Source: an uncultured Muribaculaceae bacterium
GTDB lineage: Bacteria; Bacteroidota; Bacteroidia; Bacteroidales; Muribaculaceae
NCBI GenBank assembly: GCA_910584365.1
Contig: CAJUAF010000015.1
Span: 1-63,094, forward strand
DNA length: 63,094 nucleotides
Direction: 5' to 3'
A model generated the notes under the pieces. That model ran no database searches and was not told the origin of the DNA. It worked only from the letters and a program-made list of their open reading frames with translations. Position numbers and translations under genes: made by a program. Positions 1 to 8,116 of this stretch are shown here, in pieces (within the stretch, counting starts at the first letter, position 1; every line of letters begins with the position of its first letter).

Positions 1-148
1 AACGCACTCTATAACAAAGCGGTCCGACTTTCACTGACCCCTGACAACGCCCCCTTCGCCGCCGTCCCTACTCAATCGCCACCTGCTACCGCCTGACTTT
101 ATTCTCCTCTCACACCACTCCACGCCAACCCTCAGGGCGGTGTGCCAG

Positions 149-194
149 AATACAAATCAGGCTGCGGCAATCTTGCCGCAGCCTGATTTGTATT
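149..194. repeat. perfect 22-bp inverted repeat overlapping tRNA-Arg 3' end
   Basis: Positions 149-170 are the exact reverse complement of 173-194, with a 2-base loop (TC). The right arm includes the last four bases of the tRNA-Arg gene (191-194). On the minus strand the hairpin follows directly from the tRNA acceptor stem, so it could end transcription or mark the 3' processing site, but no U-run follows it. Confidence 0.9.
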
Positions 195-262
195 CCCGTA
201 GGGAGTCGAACCCTAATCGTTGGAACCGGAATCCAATATTCTATCCATTGAACTACGGGAAC
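191..262 (-). tRNA. tRNA-Arg (anticodon CCG)
   Basis: The minus strand folds as a full cloverleaf of 72 nt. The acceptor stem GTTCCCG pairs with CGGGAAT (first pair G-U), the D stem is GTTC/GAAT, the anticodon stem is TTGGA/TCCAA around the loop TTCCGGT (anticodon CCG, reading the Arg codon CGG), and the T arm is TAGGG-TTCGACT-CCCTA. The discriminator is A and no CCA is encoded. A Bacteroidota promoter lies about 35 bp upstream. Confidence 0.95.
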
Positions 263-297
263 ATGGAGGATGGAGATATGACTCCTGATTTGCAATG

Positions 298-329
298 CAA
301 AGGTAATGCTTTTTTATCAACTATCCAAA
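298..329 (-). promoter_or_regulatory. promoter of tRNA-Arg
   Basis: On the minus strand, TTTG (329-326), a 20-bp gap, then TACCTTTG (305-298) fit the Bacteroidota -33/-7 consensus. The predicted start lies about 30 nt before the mature tRNA 5' end. Confidence 0.7.
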
Positions 330-439
330 TTTTTTTCGAGAGACTGACTGCCGCGCAACCGGTCCGGAGTAACGTTGACTGCCAGAGGATGGAGCCGCGG
401 CGGATGCGTCAGATAGCTGCGGCAGGAGGTTTCCGAGGC

Positions 440-901
440 TTATTCTTGCGCCGATGCTGACGCAGACGAGGCGCCGGAATCCCCGGAGGCAAGATAGTCG
501 GTATAGACCTCGATGGGGGAGAGGTAGTCCACGGGATCGAAGAGGGTCGAGCAAAGCGTCAGCGCCACTGCCCCGGGAGTGAAGTCCGTCAGTTCCCTCC
601 AGAAAAGCGGAGGAAGATAGAGGCCTACGTCGGGGCGGTCAAGTGTGAAACTTTCCCATCCCTCCCCGTCAAACACCTTTACACTGAAACTCCCGGCCAC
701 AGCAATAATCATCTCCTTCATCTCCACATGGGCGTGTCCGCCGCGGGTGGAACCTTCCGGCATCCCGTAAAGGTAGAATACGCGCTTGATGTCGAACGGA
801 CTCAGACCCGGGTACTGGAGGAACGTCAGATTGCCGCGCGCGTCTGTGATTTTCGGTAACTGGAAGATTACCGGGCGGCTGAATTTGGAAGACTGTGGCA
901 T
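440..901 (-). CDS. FdtA/QdtA-like dTDP-sugar 3,4-ketoisomerase (WxcM-like cupin)
   Basis: A 153-residue single-domain cupin protein. The opening (residues 11-30, I-x-x-L-P-K-I-T-D-x-R-G-N-L-T-F) and the motif RGGHAH at about 53-58, followed by an aromatic-rich stretch ending in LPPLFWRE, match the sugar 3,4-ketoisomerase family (FdtA, QdtA, WxcM C-terminal domain). These enzymes convert dTDP-4-keto-6-deoxyglucose to the 3-keto isomer on the way to amino-deoxy sugars of O-antigen, S-layer or capsule. The family is normally found inside a nucleotide-sugar cluster; here no RmlA/RmlB or aminotransferase is next to it, so the substrate cannot be told from context. The last 15 residues are low complexity (Ser/Ala). 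Transcribed leftward, separated from serA by an inverted repeat at 916-963. Confidence 0.8.
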   Translation of the reverse strand: MPQSSKFSRPVIFQLPKITDARGNLTFLQYPGLSPFDIKRVFYLYGMPEGSTRGGHAHVEMKEMIIAVAGSFSVKVFDGEGWESFTLDRPDVGLYLPPLFWRELTDFTPGAVALTLCSTLFDPVDYLSPIEVYTDYLASGDSGASSASASAQE

Positions 902-915
902 ATCGGGGGAATTAA

Positions 916-963
916 TCTCCCGCGGTCCGGTATCGCAACATTGCTACAACTGGCCGCGGGAGA
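916..963 (-). terminator. hairpin after serC-serA
   Basis: The arms 916-925 and 954-963 (TCTCCCGCGG / CCGCGGGAGA) are perfectly complementary over 10 bp. They lie just after the serA stop and before the cupin gene. No strong U-run follows, which weakens the terminator call. Confidence 0.55.
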
Positions 964-983
964 CGAAATATAAGTTAAACGTA

Positions 984-1904
984 TTACTTGTTGACGCGGA
1001 ACGGAGCTTTACCGTCGCGCAGGAACTCTACGATCTGACGGGCGGCGGCAATGCCGGCGTTGATATTGGCTTCGGCTGTCTGCGCTCCCATCTTCTTGGG
1101 AGTGAAGAATACGCGGCCGGGGAATTCCGCCAGCAGAACCTCGGCATTGTCGGGCTTCACGTCGGCCACATACTTGAGATCCGGACGGTCAGCCAGCGCC
1201 TTGCGCAGTCCTTCCTCATCCATGACTTCCTTACGGGCGGTATTGACCAGTACTCCGTTTTTCGGAAGCAGGGTGATAAGGTCATAGCCTACCGAGCCTT
1301 TGGTTTCGGCCGTGGCCGGGATATGCAGCGATACGACCTGGTTGCCGCTGTACAGCGCCTTGATATCCTTCACCGGCTCAACGCCCGCAGCCACCATCAC
1401 CTCCTCGGGACAGTAAGGATCGAGGGCACACACTTCCATCCCGAAACCTTTGGCGATACGGGCCACGTTGCGGCCCACCTGTCCGAAAGCATGGATGCCG
1501 AGACGCTTCCCTTTCAGCTCCGAACCGGAAGTGCCGTTATACATATTCCGGACAGCCATCACAGCCATACCGAACACCAGTTCGGCCACGGCATTGGAAT
1601 TCTGTCCCGGGGTATTCTCCACGCATACGCCGTGGGCCGTGGCCGCAGCCAGGTCCACATTGTCATATCCTGCGCCGGCGCGCACCACGATTTTCAGATT
1701 CTTAGCGGCGTCCAGAACCTCGGCGTCGACCTTGTCGGAGCGGATAATCATTGCGTCCGCGTCGGCCACGGCGTCAAGAAGCTGCTGACGGTCGGTATAT
1801 TTCTCAAGCAACGCCAGTTCGTAACCGGCTTCGTCGAGGACCTTGCGGATACCGTCCACGGCAACGGCTGCGAACGGTTTTTCGGTTGCTACAAGTACTT
1901 TCAT
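984..1904 (-). CDS. serA: D-3-phosphoglycerate dehydrogenase, short form without ACT domain
   Basis: Oxidises 3-phosphoglycerate to 3-phosphohydroxypyruvate, the first step of serine synthesis. The protein has 306 residues. The Rossmann motif G-I-H-A-F-G-Q-V-G lies at 136-144 with the NAD-selecting Asp at 162, and the active-site Arg is R224 (NTAR). It stops after the second substrate-domain segment, so there is no C-terminal ACT or serine-binding domain and probably no serine feedback through that domain. The usual catalytic His (TPH-x-G) reads T-P-K-K-M-G (268-273), a Lys replacement that I recall from Bacteroidales and Entamoeba type enzymes. The start is the ATG at 1904; the open frame reaches 1940 only through a TTG. 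It follows serC by 36 bp, so the two are probably cotranscribed. Confidence 0.93.
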   Translation of the reverse strand: MKVLVATEKPFAAVAVDGIRKVLDEAGYELALLEKYTDRQQLLDAVADADAMIIRSDKVDAEVLDAAKNLKIVVRAGAGYDNVDLAAATAHGVCVENTPGQNSNAVAELVFGMAVMAVRNMYNGTSGSELKGKRLGIHAFGQVGRNVARIAKGFGMEVCALDPYCPEEVMVAAGVEPVKDIKALYSGNQVVSLHIPATAETKGSVGYDLITLLPKNGVLVNTARKEVMDEEGLRKALADRPDLKYVADVKPDNAEVLLAEFPGRVFFTPKKMGAQTAEANINAGIAAARQIVEFLRDGKAPFRVNK

Positions 1905-1940
1905 CTTTATCTGACGGGTTTGAAAGTTGGCGGTTGGCAA

Positions 1941-3011
1941 TCAGAGTTTGTCCTGGAATTCCTTCATGGCGTCTACCAGCACCTTCACGCTTTCAAGCGG
2001 CAGGGCATTGTAGAGCGACGCGCGGAAACCGCCTACCGAGCGGTGCCCCTTGATGCCGACGATTCCCTTCGAAGTAGCGAATTCCATGAACTGCTTCTCC
2101 AGCTCGGCATACTCAGGTTTCAGCACGAAGCATACGTTCATGATCGAGCGATCCTCATGGTCGGGTACCGTAGCCTGGAAGATGCGGCTGCCGTCGATGG
2201 CCTCATACAGCATGGCTGCCTTCTCTAGGTCCATCTTCTCCAGCACCTTGATACCGCCCAGTTCCTTGTAGTAACGCAGGGTCTGGAGGGCCGAGAAGAT
2301 GGGGAGTACAGGAGGAGTATTGAACATCGACCCCTTGTCGATATGGGTCTTGTAGTTCAGCATCGTCGGAATCGGACGGCAGGGAGCCTGCACGGCGTCA
2401 TCGCGGACAATCACGATGGTAGCGCCAGCGGGAGCCAGGTTCTTCTGGGCGCCGGCATAGATAAGGTCATATCTGGCGACATCCACCGGACGGGAAAAAA
2501 TATCCGACGACATATCGGCCACCAGGCGCACCGGCGTCTCGGGATCCTTGCGGATTTCCGTGCCGTAGATGGTATTGTTTGTTGTATAGTGGAAATAATC
2601 GGCGTCTGCGGGAATTACGAAATCCCGGGGAATATAATTGTAATTCTTGTCTTCGGAAGAAGCCACTACATCGACTTCACCGAAGAGCTTGGCCTCCTTG
2701 ATTGCCTTATGGGCCCACACTCCGGTGTCCAGGTAAGCGGCCTTGTTCTTCAGAAGATTGTAAGGCACCATGGCGAACTGAAGCGACGCGCCCCCTCCGA
2801 GGAACAGCACGCTGTATCCCTGGGGTACTTCCAGAAGCTCTTTCACCAGAGCCTGGGCCTCGTCCATGACGGCCTGGAACTCTTTCGAGCGATGGGAGAC
2901 TTCAAGAATCGACAGGCCGGTATTGGCGAAATCGATGACCGCGTCGGCGGTGTTGCGGATGGTGTACTGGCTCATGATGGACGGGCCGGCATAGAAGTTG
3001 TGCTTCTTCAT
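1941..3011 (-). CDS. serC: phosphoserine aminotransferase
   Basis: Converts 3-phosphohydroxypyruvate and glutamate to phosphoserine and 2-oxoglutarate, using PLP. The 356-residue length is normal. The N-terminus (KKHNFYAGPSI) is the family hallmark, the phosphate-cup segment L-G-G-G-A-S is at about 71-76, and the PLP lysine is K190 in A-G-A-Q-K-N-L. It leads a leftward two-gene unit with serA 36 bp downstream, so the first two steps after 3-phosphoglycerate are made together. A Bacteroidota promoter lies about 100 bp upstream. Confidence 0.97.
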   Translation of the reverse strand: MKKHNFYAGPSIMSQYTIRNTADAVIDFANTGLSILEVSHRSKEFQAVMDEAQALVKELLEVPQGYSVLFLGGGASLQFAMVPYNLLKNKAAYLDTGVWAHKAIKEAKLFGEVDVVASSEDKNYNYIPRDFVIPADADYFHYTTNNTIYGTEIRKDPETPVRLVADMSSDIFSRPVDVARYDLIYAGAQKNLAPAGATIVIVRDDAVQAPCRPIPTMLNYKTHIDKGSMFNTPPVLPIFSALQTLRYYKELGGIKVLEKMDLEKAAMLYEAIDGSRIFQATVPDHEDRSIMNVCFVLKPEYAELEKQFMEFATSKGIVGIKGHRSVGGFRASLYNALPLESVKVLVDAMKEFQDKL

Positions 3012-3108
3012 CTTGCTAAAGTTTTATGATGAGTTCGGGGGGAGGGAGAATTCCTTAATGATATGTACTCGATTCAGGGGTTAGCAAACGAATATGAGTT
3101 GCTACGGG

Positions 3109-3139
3109 CAAAGTTAATCAATGATTTCCGATTTACCAA
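3109..3139 (-). promoter_or_regulatory. promoter of serC-serA
   Basis: The minus strand reads TTGG (3139-3136), a 19-bp gap, then TAACTTTG (3116-3109), a good Bacteroidota match. The leader to the serC ATG is about 90 nt. The rest of 3012-3309 is AT-rich near serC and holds no recognisable gene. Confidence 0.65.
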
Positions 3140-3309
3140 GCCTTTCCCCGAAAATTTAGCACCCGGAAGATAATGCCGCCGGACCAGTGGAGAAATGAAT
3201 ATCGTATTGGCTTGATTTTCTGTTTTAAAGCAGTAGTGACGCTTTCAGTCCGGCTTGTCAGTTAGGTGATTTTACTCCAGCGGTGATGGCTGGCGCCCGG
3301 ACTACGGCG

Positions 3310-4593
3310 CTACGGCGGGGGAGGGGCACCCCAGCGGGAAGCCTGGAGCTGGGAGGAACGTTCCTCGGCGGGGTTGGCGCAGGGGACCCAGAAGCGCGAC
3401 CCGAGAAGGTCCGTCGGCAGGTATTGCTGCGGGGTGAAGTTCGAGGGATAATCGTGAGGATATTTATAATCGGCGCCATAGCCCATCTGCTTCATCAGCG
3501 ACGTCGGGGCATTGCGGATGTGCAGCGGTACCGGCAGGTCTCCGCTGCGGCGTACCTCGGCAAGGGCGGCGTCTATGGCCATATAGGCGGAATTGCTTTT
3601 CGGAGAGGTGGCCAGGTAGATTACGCACTCGGCCAGGGGAATCCGTCCTTCGGGCATCCCTATCTTACGGATTACGTCGTAAGTGGTGTTGGCCAGCAGC
3701 AAAGCATTGGGATTAGCCAGCCCGATATCCTCCCCCGCCAGGATGACAAGACGCCGGGCTATGAATTCCGGATCCTCTCCGCCGGCTATCATTCGGGCCA
3801 GCCAGTAGATTCCCGCGTCGGGGTCGCTTCCGCGTATGCTTTTTATGAAGGCCGAGATAATGTCGTAGTGCATCTCCCCCTGCTTGTCGTATGCAGCCGG
3901 GTTTTCCTGAAGCCGTTCGATGACCGTGCGGTCGTTGATGACAAGCGGCTGGCCGTGAGGGGTGGACTGTTCCAGCAGGTCGAGAATATTGAGCAACTTT
4001 CGGGCATCCCCTCCCGAGAAGCGGAACAGTGCGGTGGTCTCCTCGACCTGTACGCCGCGCCTCGACAGGATTTCGTCCGAGCCGACCGCCCGGTCCAGCA
4101 GAATCTGCAGTTCCGGTGCCTCGAGCGGTTTCAGGGTATAGACCTGGGCACGCGACAACAGCGGACGTATCACTTCAAACGACGGATTTTCGGTCGTGGC
4201 CCCGATAAGGGTGACCGTCCCGTTCTCGACGGCTCCCAGCAGACTGTCCTGCTGAGACTTGCTGAAACGGTGGATTTCGTCGATGAACAGAATGGGACGC
4301 CCTTTGGAGAACATACTCATGGCGTCGGCCTTGCACCGTTCGATAACCTCGCGCACCTCCTTGACTCCGGCGTTCACTGCCGACAGGGTGTAGAACGGAC
4401 TCTCCGTAGTGTTGGCGATGATACGAGCGAGCGTGGTTTTCCCGACTCCGGGAGGCCCCCACAGGATAAACGAACTGACATTTCCCGAATCAATCATCCG
4501 GCGGATGATGGCTCCGGGGGCGACCAGGTGGGACTGGCCTATATAGTCGTCGAGCGACTTCGGACGCAGGCGTTCAGCCAGGGGTGGAAGCAT
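3310..4593 (-). CDS. rarA: replication-associated recombination protein RarA (MgsA), AAA+ ATPase
   Basis: A clamp-loader-like AAA+ ATPase that acts at stalled replication forks. From the ATG at 4593 it has 427 residues. Walker A GPPGVGKT is at 46-53, Walker B I-L-F-I-D-E at 101-106, sensor 1 G-A-T-T-E-N-P-S at 131-138, and the C-terminal tetramerisation region contains G-S-D-P-D-A-G-I-Y-W. The extra 29 codons upstream begin with GTG (4680) and encode a Phe/Ser-rich stretch unlike the family, so I chose the ATG that gives LPPLAERLRP. A TATTTTTG -7-like element lies on the minus strand at 4661-4654. The last residues (after about 405) are low complexity. Confidence 0.93.
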   Translation of the reverse strand: MLPPLAERLRPKSLDDYIGQSHLVAPGAIIRRMIDSGNVSSFILWGPPGVGKTTLARIIANTTESPFYTLSAVNAGVKEVREVIERCKADAMSMFSKGRPILFIDEIHRFSKSQQDSLLGAVENGTVTLIGATTENPSFEVIRPLLSRAQVYTLKPLEAPELQILLDRAVGSDEILSRRGVQVEETTALFRFSGGDARKLLNILDLLEQSTPHGQPLVINDRTVIERLQENPAAYDKQGEMHYDIISAFIKSIRGSDPDAGIYWLARMIAGGEDPEFIARRLVILAGEDIGLANPNALLLANTTYDVIRKIGMPEGRIPLAECVIYLATSPKSNSAYMAIDAALAEVRRSGDLPVPLHIRNAPTSLMKQMGYGADYKYPHDYPSNFTPQQYLPTDLLGSRFWVPCANPAEERSSQLQASRWGAPPPP

Positions 4594-4909
4594 GGGCGTA
4601 ATATAAATTGAAAAATCCGGTTGTCCCGGTGAAGGACTTGTAGAATTATAACGCAAAAATATGAAAAAATACGCTGACACGTCCCTGTGTCCGTGTTAAC
4701 GAAAATTAAATTAAACTTTCATGTGGTCCGTATGTCAGAAATAATAATTAATTTTGAAGAAAAAGTGCCGCAGGATGTTCCGATACGAACTTTCCTCCTG
4801 CACAGATGTTGAAAATTAAAGAGCCGGTTTCCTCTTCCGGGGGCTTTTTCCACCCTGCGCGGTTCCGGCTGACAAACCTGACGTTTCAACAATCTTAAAA
4901 CTGAAAACT
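4594..4909. other. intergenic region between rarA and a small membrane protein gene
   Basis: No coding frame is supported here. The region holds a rightward TAATTTTG box at 4749-4756, a 6-bp hairpin GCAGGA/TCCTGC (4770-4775 with 4796-4801), and a second, imperfect GC-rich hairpin at 4822-4845 that runs into TTTTT (to 4849). It may be the 5' leader of the gene at 4910, an attenuator, or a short RNA of about 90 nt. Confidence 0.45.
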
Positions 4910-5140
4910 ATGCAACGCGACGACGAAAAAAAGACCAACGGCACCTCGGTAATGAGAGTAGTCTTCGGCATCATAATGATAATCATATACGTGGGTATGG
5001 GTGTCCTCCTGCTCATCAACTTCTTTGACTGGGGGCCCGGCATACAGCAGTGGCTCCGGTGGATCGGCGGCATAGCCTTTATCGTCTACGGAATATGGCG
5101 CGCCATACGTCAGTTCTGGGGCATAGATTCCTCACTCTGA
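4910..5140 (+). CDS. small two-helix membrane protein of unknown function
   Basis: 76 residues. The charged N-terminus (QRDDEKKTNG) is followed by a hydrophobic helix at about 15-38 (VVFGIIMIIIYVGMGVLLLI), a short polar turn containing WGPG, and a second helix at about 50-67 ending in WRAIRQFWG. I do not recognise a family. The codon pattern and the position 90 bp before a PstS-like lipoprotein suggest a real gene, but it need not share its function, because a separate promoter sits in front of the lipoprotein gene. Confidence 0.65.
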   Translation: MQRDDEKKTNGTSVMRVVFGIIMIIIYVGMGVLLLINFFDWGPGIQQWLRWIGGIAFIVYGIWRAIRQFWGIDSSL

Positions 5141-5191
5141 ATTTTGCGGGCAGAAGCTCTTTCAGAATCCGGATAACTTTCGCTGAAAATA

Positions 5192-5223
5192 TTTCGCAAG
5201 AATTGAAAAATAGCGTAACTTTG
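5192..5223 (+). promoter_or_regulatory. promoter of the PstS-like gene, almost leaderless
   Basis: TTTCG (5192-5196), a 19-bp gap, then TAACTTTG (5216-5223). The ATG is only 7 bases after the -7 box, so the transcript would begin at or within a few bases of the start codon. Confidence 0.6.
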
Positions 5224-5230
5224 CGCGTAA

Positions 5231-6226
5231 ATGAAGAAATTACAGTACATACTGATTCCGGTCCTGCTGGCAATGGCGGTGACGCTCCTGGCTTCCTGTA
5301 ACTCGAAGGGGGGCAAGCGGACGGCTCCGTCCGGAAATTCGGCTACATCGGGCACTCTGGTCATCGCCTGCGATGCCTCGTTCGAAAATATAATGCAGGA
5401 GGAAATCGAGGTCTTCGAATTCTGTTATCCCCATGCCTCTATCCTTCCTTATTATATAGACGACAAAGCGGCCACGGATTCCGTTGTGCTTGGGAAAGCC
5501 CGTGTGGCAGTCCTGACCCATCCGCTGACCAAAGAACAGACCCAATACCTCCGGGAGCGCAAGCGCGTGGCCAAGACAAAGCAGATAGCCGTCGACGCCA
5601 TCGCCGTTATTGTCAACCCGGAGAACCCGGTGGAGAATCTCTCCGTGAAGGAACTCCAGGAAATCCTGACGGGAAAAGTGACCCGCTGGGATGAACTCTG
5701 GCCCACGAAACTTGGCGACATCCAGGTGATTTTCGACCACAGCGGCTCCAGCATCGTAAAATATATGTCCGACTCTCTGATGAACGGACAGAAATTCCCG
5801 GACAACGTATATTCCGCCAATACCATACCCGGGGTATTCGAGGCCGTCAGGGAACGCCGCAACGCCATCGGCCTTGTCGGAGTAAGCTGGATATCCACCG
5901 ACCTCAAGACCGCCGATATGTCGACCGAAGAGAAATTCAAGACCCTTGAGGCGGACGATACCACTACAACCGACTTTGTCACCGATGTCAAAGTCCTACC
6001 CATCCGCCGCAACAACTCTCTGGTGGCGGTCAAACCTTACCAGGCATATATTTTCGACGGCACGTATCCGCTCTACCGTTCAATCTATATGGTCAACACC
6101 GGTGCCTCCGGAAGCCTTGCCAACGGATTTTTCTCTTTTGTGACCTCCTTCCAGGGGCAGAAACTCATACAGACCACCGGGGTGCTTCCCGCGCTGGTCA
6201 GCCATCGCCAGGTCGAAGTCAACTGA
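5231..6226 (+). CDS. PstS-like phosphate ABC transporter substrate-binding lipoprotein
   Basis: 331 residues with a lipoprotein signal peptide (LLASC, Cys23). The body is a type II periplasmic binding fold of the PstS family: an early strand T-L-V-I-A-C-D-A-S, the segment AVIVNPENPVENLSVKELQEILTG typical of PstS-like proteins (about 127-150), and D-H-S-G-S-S at the ligand site where canonical PstS has the phosphate-binding Ser/Arg cluster. No PstC/A/B permease is nearby. A TPR protein follows 76 bp downstream. In Bacteroidota I recall this PstS-like/TPR pair close to TonB-ExbBD genes, so a role in envelope energisation or phosphate capture is possible. The ligand is not proven. Confidence 0.8.
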   Translation: MKKLQYILIPVLLAMAVTLLASCNSKGGKRTAPSGNSATSGTLVIACDASFENIMQEEIEVFEFCYPHASILPYYIDDKAATDSVVLGKARVAVLTHPLTKEQTQYLRERKRVAKTKQIAVDAIAVIVNPENPVENLSVKELQEILTGKVTRWDELWPTKLGDIQVIFDHSGSSIVKYMSDSLMNGQKFPDNVYSANTIPGVFEAVRERRNAIGLVGVSWISTDLKTADMSTEEKFKTLEADDTTTTDFVTDVKVLPIRRNNSLVAVKPYQAYIFDGTYPLYRSIYMVNTGASGSLANGFFSFVTSFQGQKLIQTTGVLPALVSHRQVEVN

Positions 6227-6302
6227 CCGTTGTCTTTCTCCATCCGGCGCCCTTTCTAAATCAGTGGAAAAATAGTAATAATGCTTTAAATACCGATTCG
6301 AC

Positions 6303-7943
6303 ATGAAATTCAAACTTCTGTTTTCCTTACTGCTCGGCAGCGCTCTGACAGTTGCCGCTGAAGGATATGTTGACGGCGTGGAATATTTCCGCGCCGACCA
6401 GCCCGAAGAGGCCGAGATTATTCTGACAAATACTCTCAGCCAGCCTCAGACCGACCAGGCTACTGCCTACTACTACCTCGGCCAGATCGCCCTCCAGAAG
6501 GGAGATACCGCCAAAGCCAGGCAGATGTTCGACAAAGGTCTGGCCGCCAATCCCGAAAACGGCTATAACTATGTAGGTCTCGGCGCCCTGGCGCTCCGTT
6601 CCGGTGATGCCAAAGCAGCAGAAAACTACTTCAAGGATGCCAAAAAGTATGCCAAGAAGGACTATGATGTGCTGACCGAAATTCCCCGGGCTTATTTCCA
6701 GGCAAATCCTGTCACCTACGCCAAGGAAATCGACAAATGGCTCGCCGATATCAAGAAGCAGTCGAAGAATACCGCTCCCGCTCCCTTCATCCTCGAAGGT
6801 GACCGCCTGGCCGGTGTGAACGTAGGCGATGCCGCCGGTATGTATGAGATGGCCGCGACCTTTGACCACGAATCCAAAGACGCCAAGGATGCCCATCCCG
6901 AAGCATACGTCAAATATGCCCGCGTAATTTTCAAGGTCAACGAACGCGCAGCCATCGACAAGCTCCGCGAACTCCTCGGCTATCAGCCCGAATCCGCTCT
7001 TGTGCAGCGCGAACTTGCCGAGAAACTCTACGACGCCAACCAGCTTACCAACGCCGCCAAGCAGTATGAGGCCTATATCCAGAACCCCAACTCGTTCCAG
7101 AAGGACAAGCAGCGTCTGGTAGGTCTGCTTTACTTCGCCCAGCGTTACCCTGAAAGCTACGACCTGGCCTCGCAGATTCTGACTCAGGATCCCGGCAACT
7201 TCTATATGGAGCGTATGCAGTTCTACAACAAGAAAGCCATGGGTGACACCATCGCCGCCGTTGCAGCCGCGGACAAACTCATCGCCAACCCCAAAGCCCA
7301 GCTCAACGCCCAGGACTACACCCAGTACGGCGAACTCCTCACTGATATGGGACGCGACTCCCTGGCTGTGGTAATGTATGAGAACGCCGTCCGCACCGAA
7401 CCCGAGAAGACTGCTCTCCTCAAAGACCTTTCTCAGGCTTACAACCATGCTCTCCGTTTCCAGGATGCCGCCGACACCATGCAGAAATATATCGACCTGC
7501 AGGGCGACGATGTAGACCCCAATGACCTCCTTGCCCTCGCTCTGCGCTGGAACGCACTTGCTTCCGCCCAGCAGAAGATGGAGGACCCCACCTGGAAAGC
7601 CTCTTCCGAAAAAGCTCTCGCCGCCATCACCCGCGTGCGTGAAATGACCCCCAACCATCCCCTGGTTCTTAACCACTACGCCCGTATTCTGCTTGTCAAC
7701 AACAACAGTGAAATCAACGACGCCGTAGCCCAGGCTGACCTCGCCACTCTCGCCGCCCTCGATTCCGATCCTGAAAACCTCGAGAACCGCAAGGCTCTCT
7801 ACGTGCAGGTTCTCGGACGTCTCGGCAACTACTACGTCACCAGCCATAATATGGACGAAGCCCGCAAGATGTTCCAGCGTTTCTATGACATCCAGCCCTC
7901 CGAAGACCTGAAGGCATATCTTGAAACTCTCCAGAACAAATAA
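6303..7943 (+). CDS. secreted tetratricopeptide-repeat protein
   Basis: 546 residues with a signal peptide (cleavage near residue 19, TVAA-E). The rest is a chain of TPR-like helix pairs; clear units include AYYYLGQIALQKGDTAKARQ at about 56-75 and GYNYVGLGALALRSGDAKAA at about 87-106, and further degenerate ones lie at about 230-260, 340-400 and 510-540. It lacks a lipobox or membrane anchor after the signal, so it is probably periplasmic. It likely scaffolds protein-protein contacts; no enzyme domain is seen. It follows the PstS-like lipoprotein in the same direction and a strong hairpin at 8006-8041 ends the unit. Confidence 0.82.
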   Translation: MKFKLLFSLLLGSALTVAAEGYVDGVEYFRADQPEEAEIILTNTLSQPQTDQATAYYYLGQIALQKGDTAKARQMFDKGLAANPENGYNYVGLGALALRSGDAKAAENYFKDAKKYAKKDYDVLTEIPRAYFQANPVTYAKEIDKWLADIKKQSKNTAPAPFILEGDRLAGVNVGDAAGMYEMAATFDHESKDAKDAHPEAYVKYARVIFKVNERAAIDKLRELLGYQPESALVQRELAEKLYDANQLTNAAKQYEAYIQNPNSFQKDKQRLVGLLYFAQRYPESYDLASQILTQDPGNFYMERMQFYNKKAMGDTIAAVAAADKLIANPKAQLNAQDYTQYGELLTDMGRDSLAVVMYENAVRTEPEKTALLKDLSQAYNHALRFQDAADTMQKYIDLQGDDVDPNDLLALALRWNALASAQQKMEDPTWKASSEKALAAITRVREMTPNHPLVLNHYARILLVNNNSEINDAVAQADLATLAALDSDPENLENRKALYVQVLGRLGNYYVTSHNMDEARKMFQRFYDIQPSEDLKAYLETLQNK

Positions 7944-8005
7944 AATACCTCTGCGGATGCAGCCCGAATATTCCATACGGTGCGCATCCTTCGGAATATG
8001 ACACC

Positions 8006-8041
8006 GCAAGGAGGACGTCTCGCAACAGACGCCCTCCTTGC
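8006..8041 (+). terminator. terminator after the TPR gene
   Basis: GCAAGGAGG (8006-8014) pairs with CCTCCTTGC (8033-8041), with a further inner GTCT/AGAC pairing. A T-run occurs only about 20 bases later, which is common for Bacteroidota. Confidence 0.7.
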
Positions 8042-8116
8042 CGGATATATGAGTTACAGATTTTTTCCGTATCCGGATCGTCTGACCCTGAGTCCGGATT
8101 ATTCTCCGTTTCCACC

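Noticed and set aside
1..148. Left edge of the window
   Set aside because: Checked for coding, RNA and repeats; nothing supported apart from the inverted repeat that begins at 149.
3283..4611. 442-codon open frame on the + strand
   Set aside because: Antisense of rarA; no recognisable motif.
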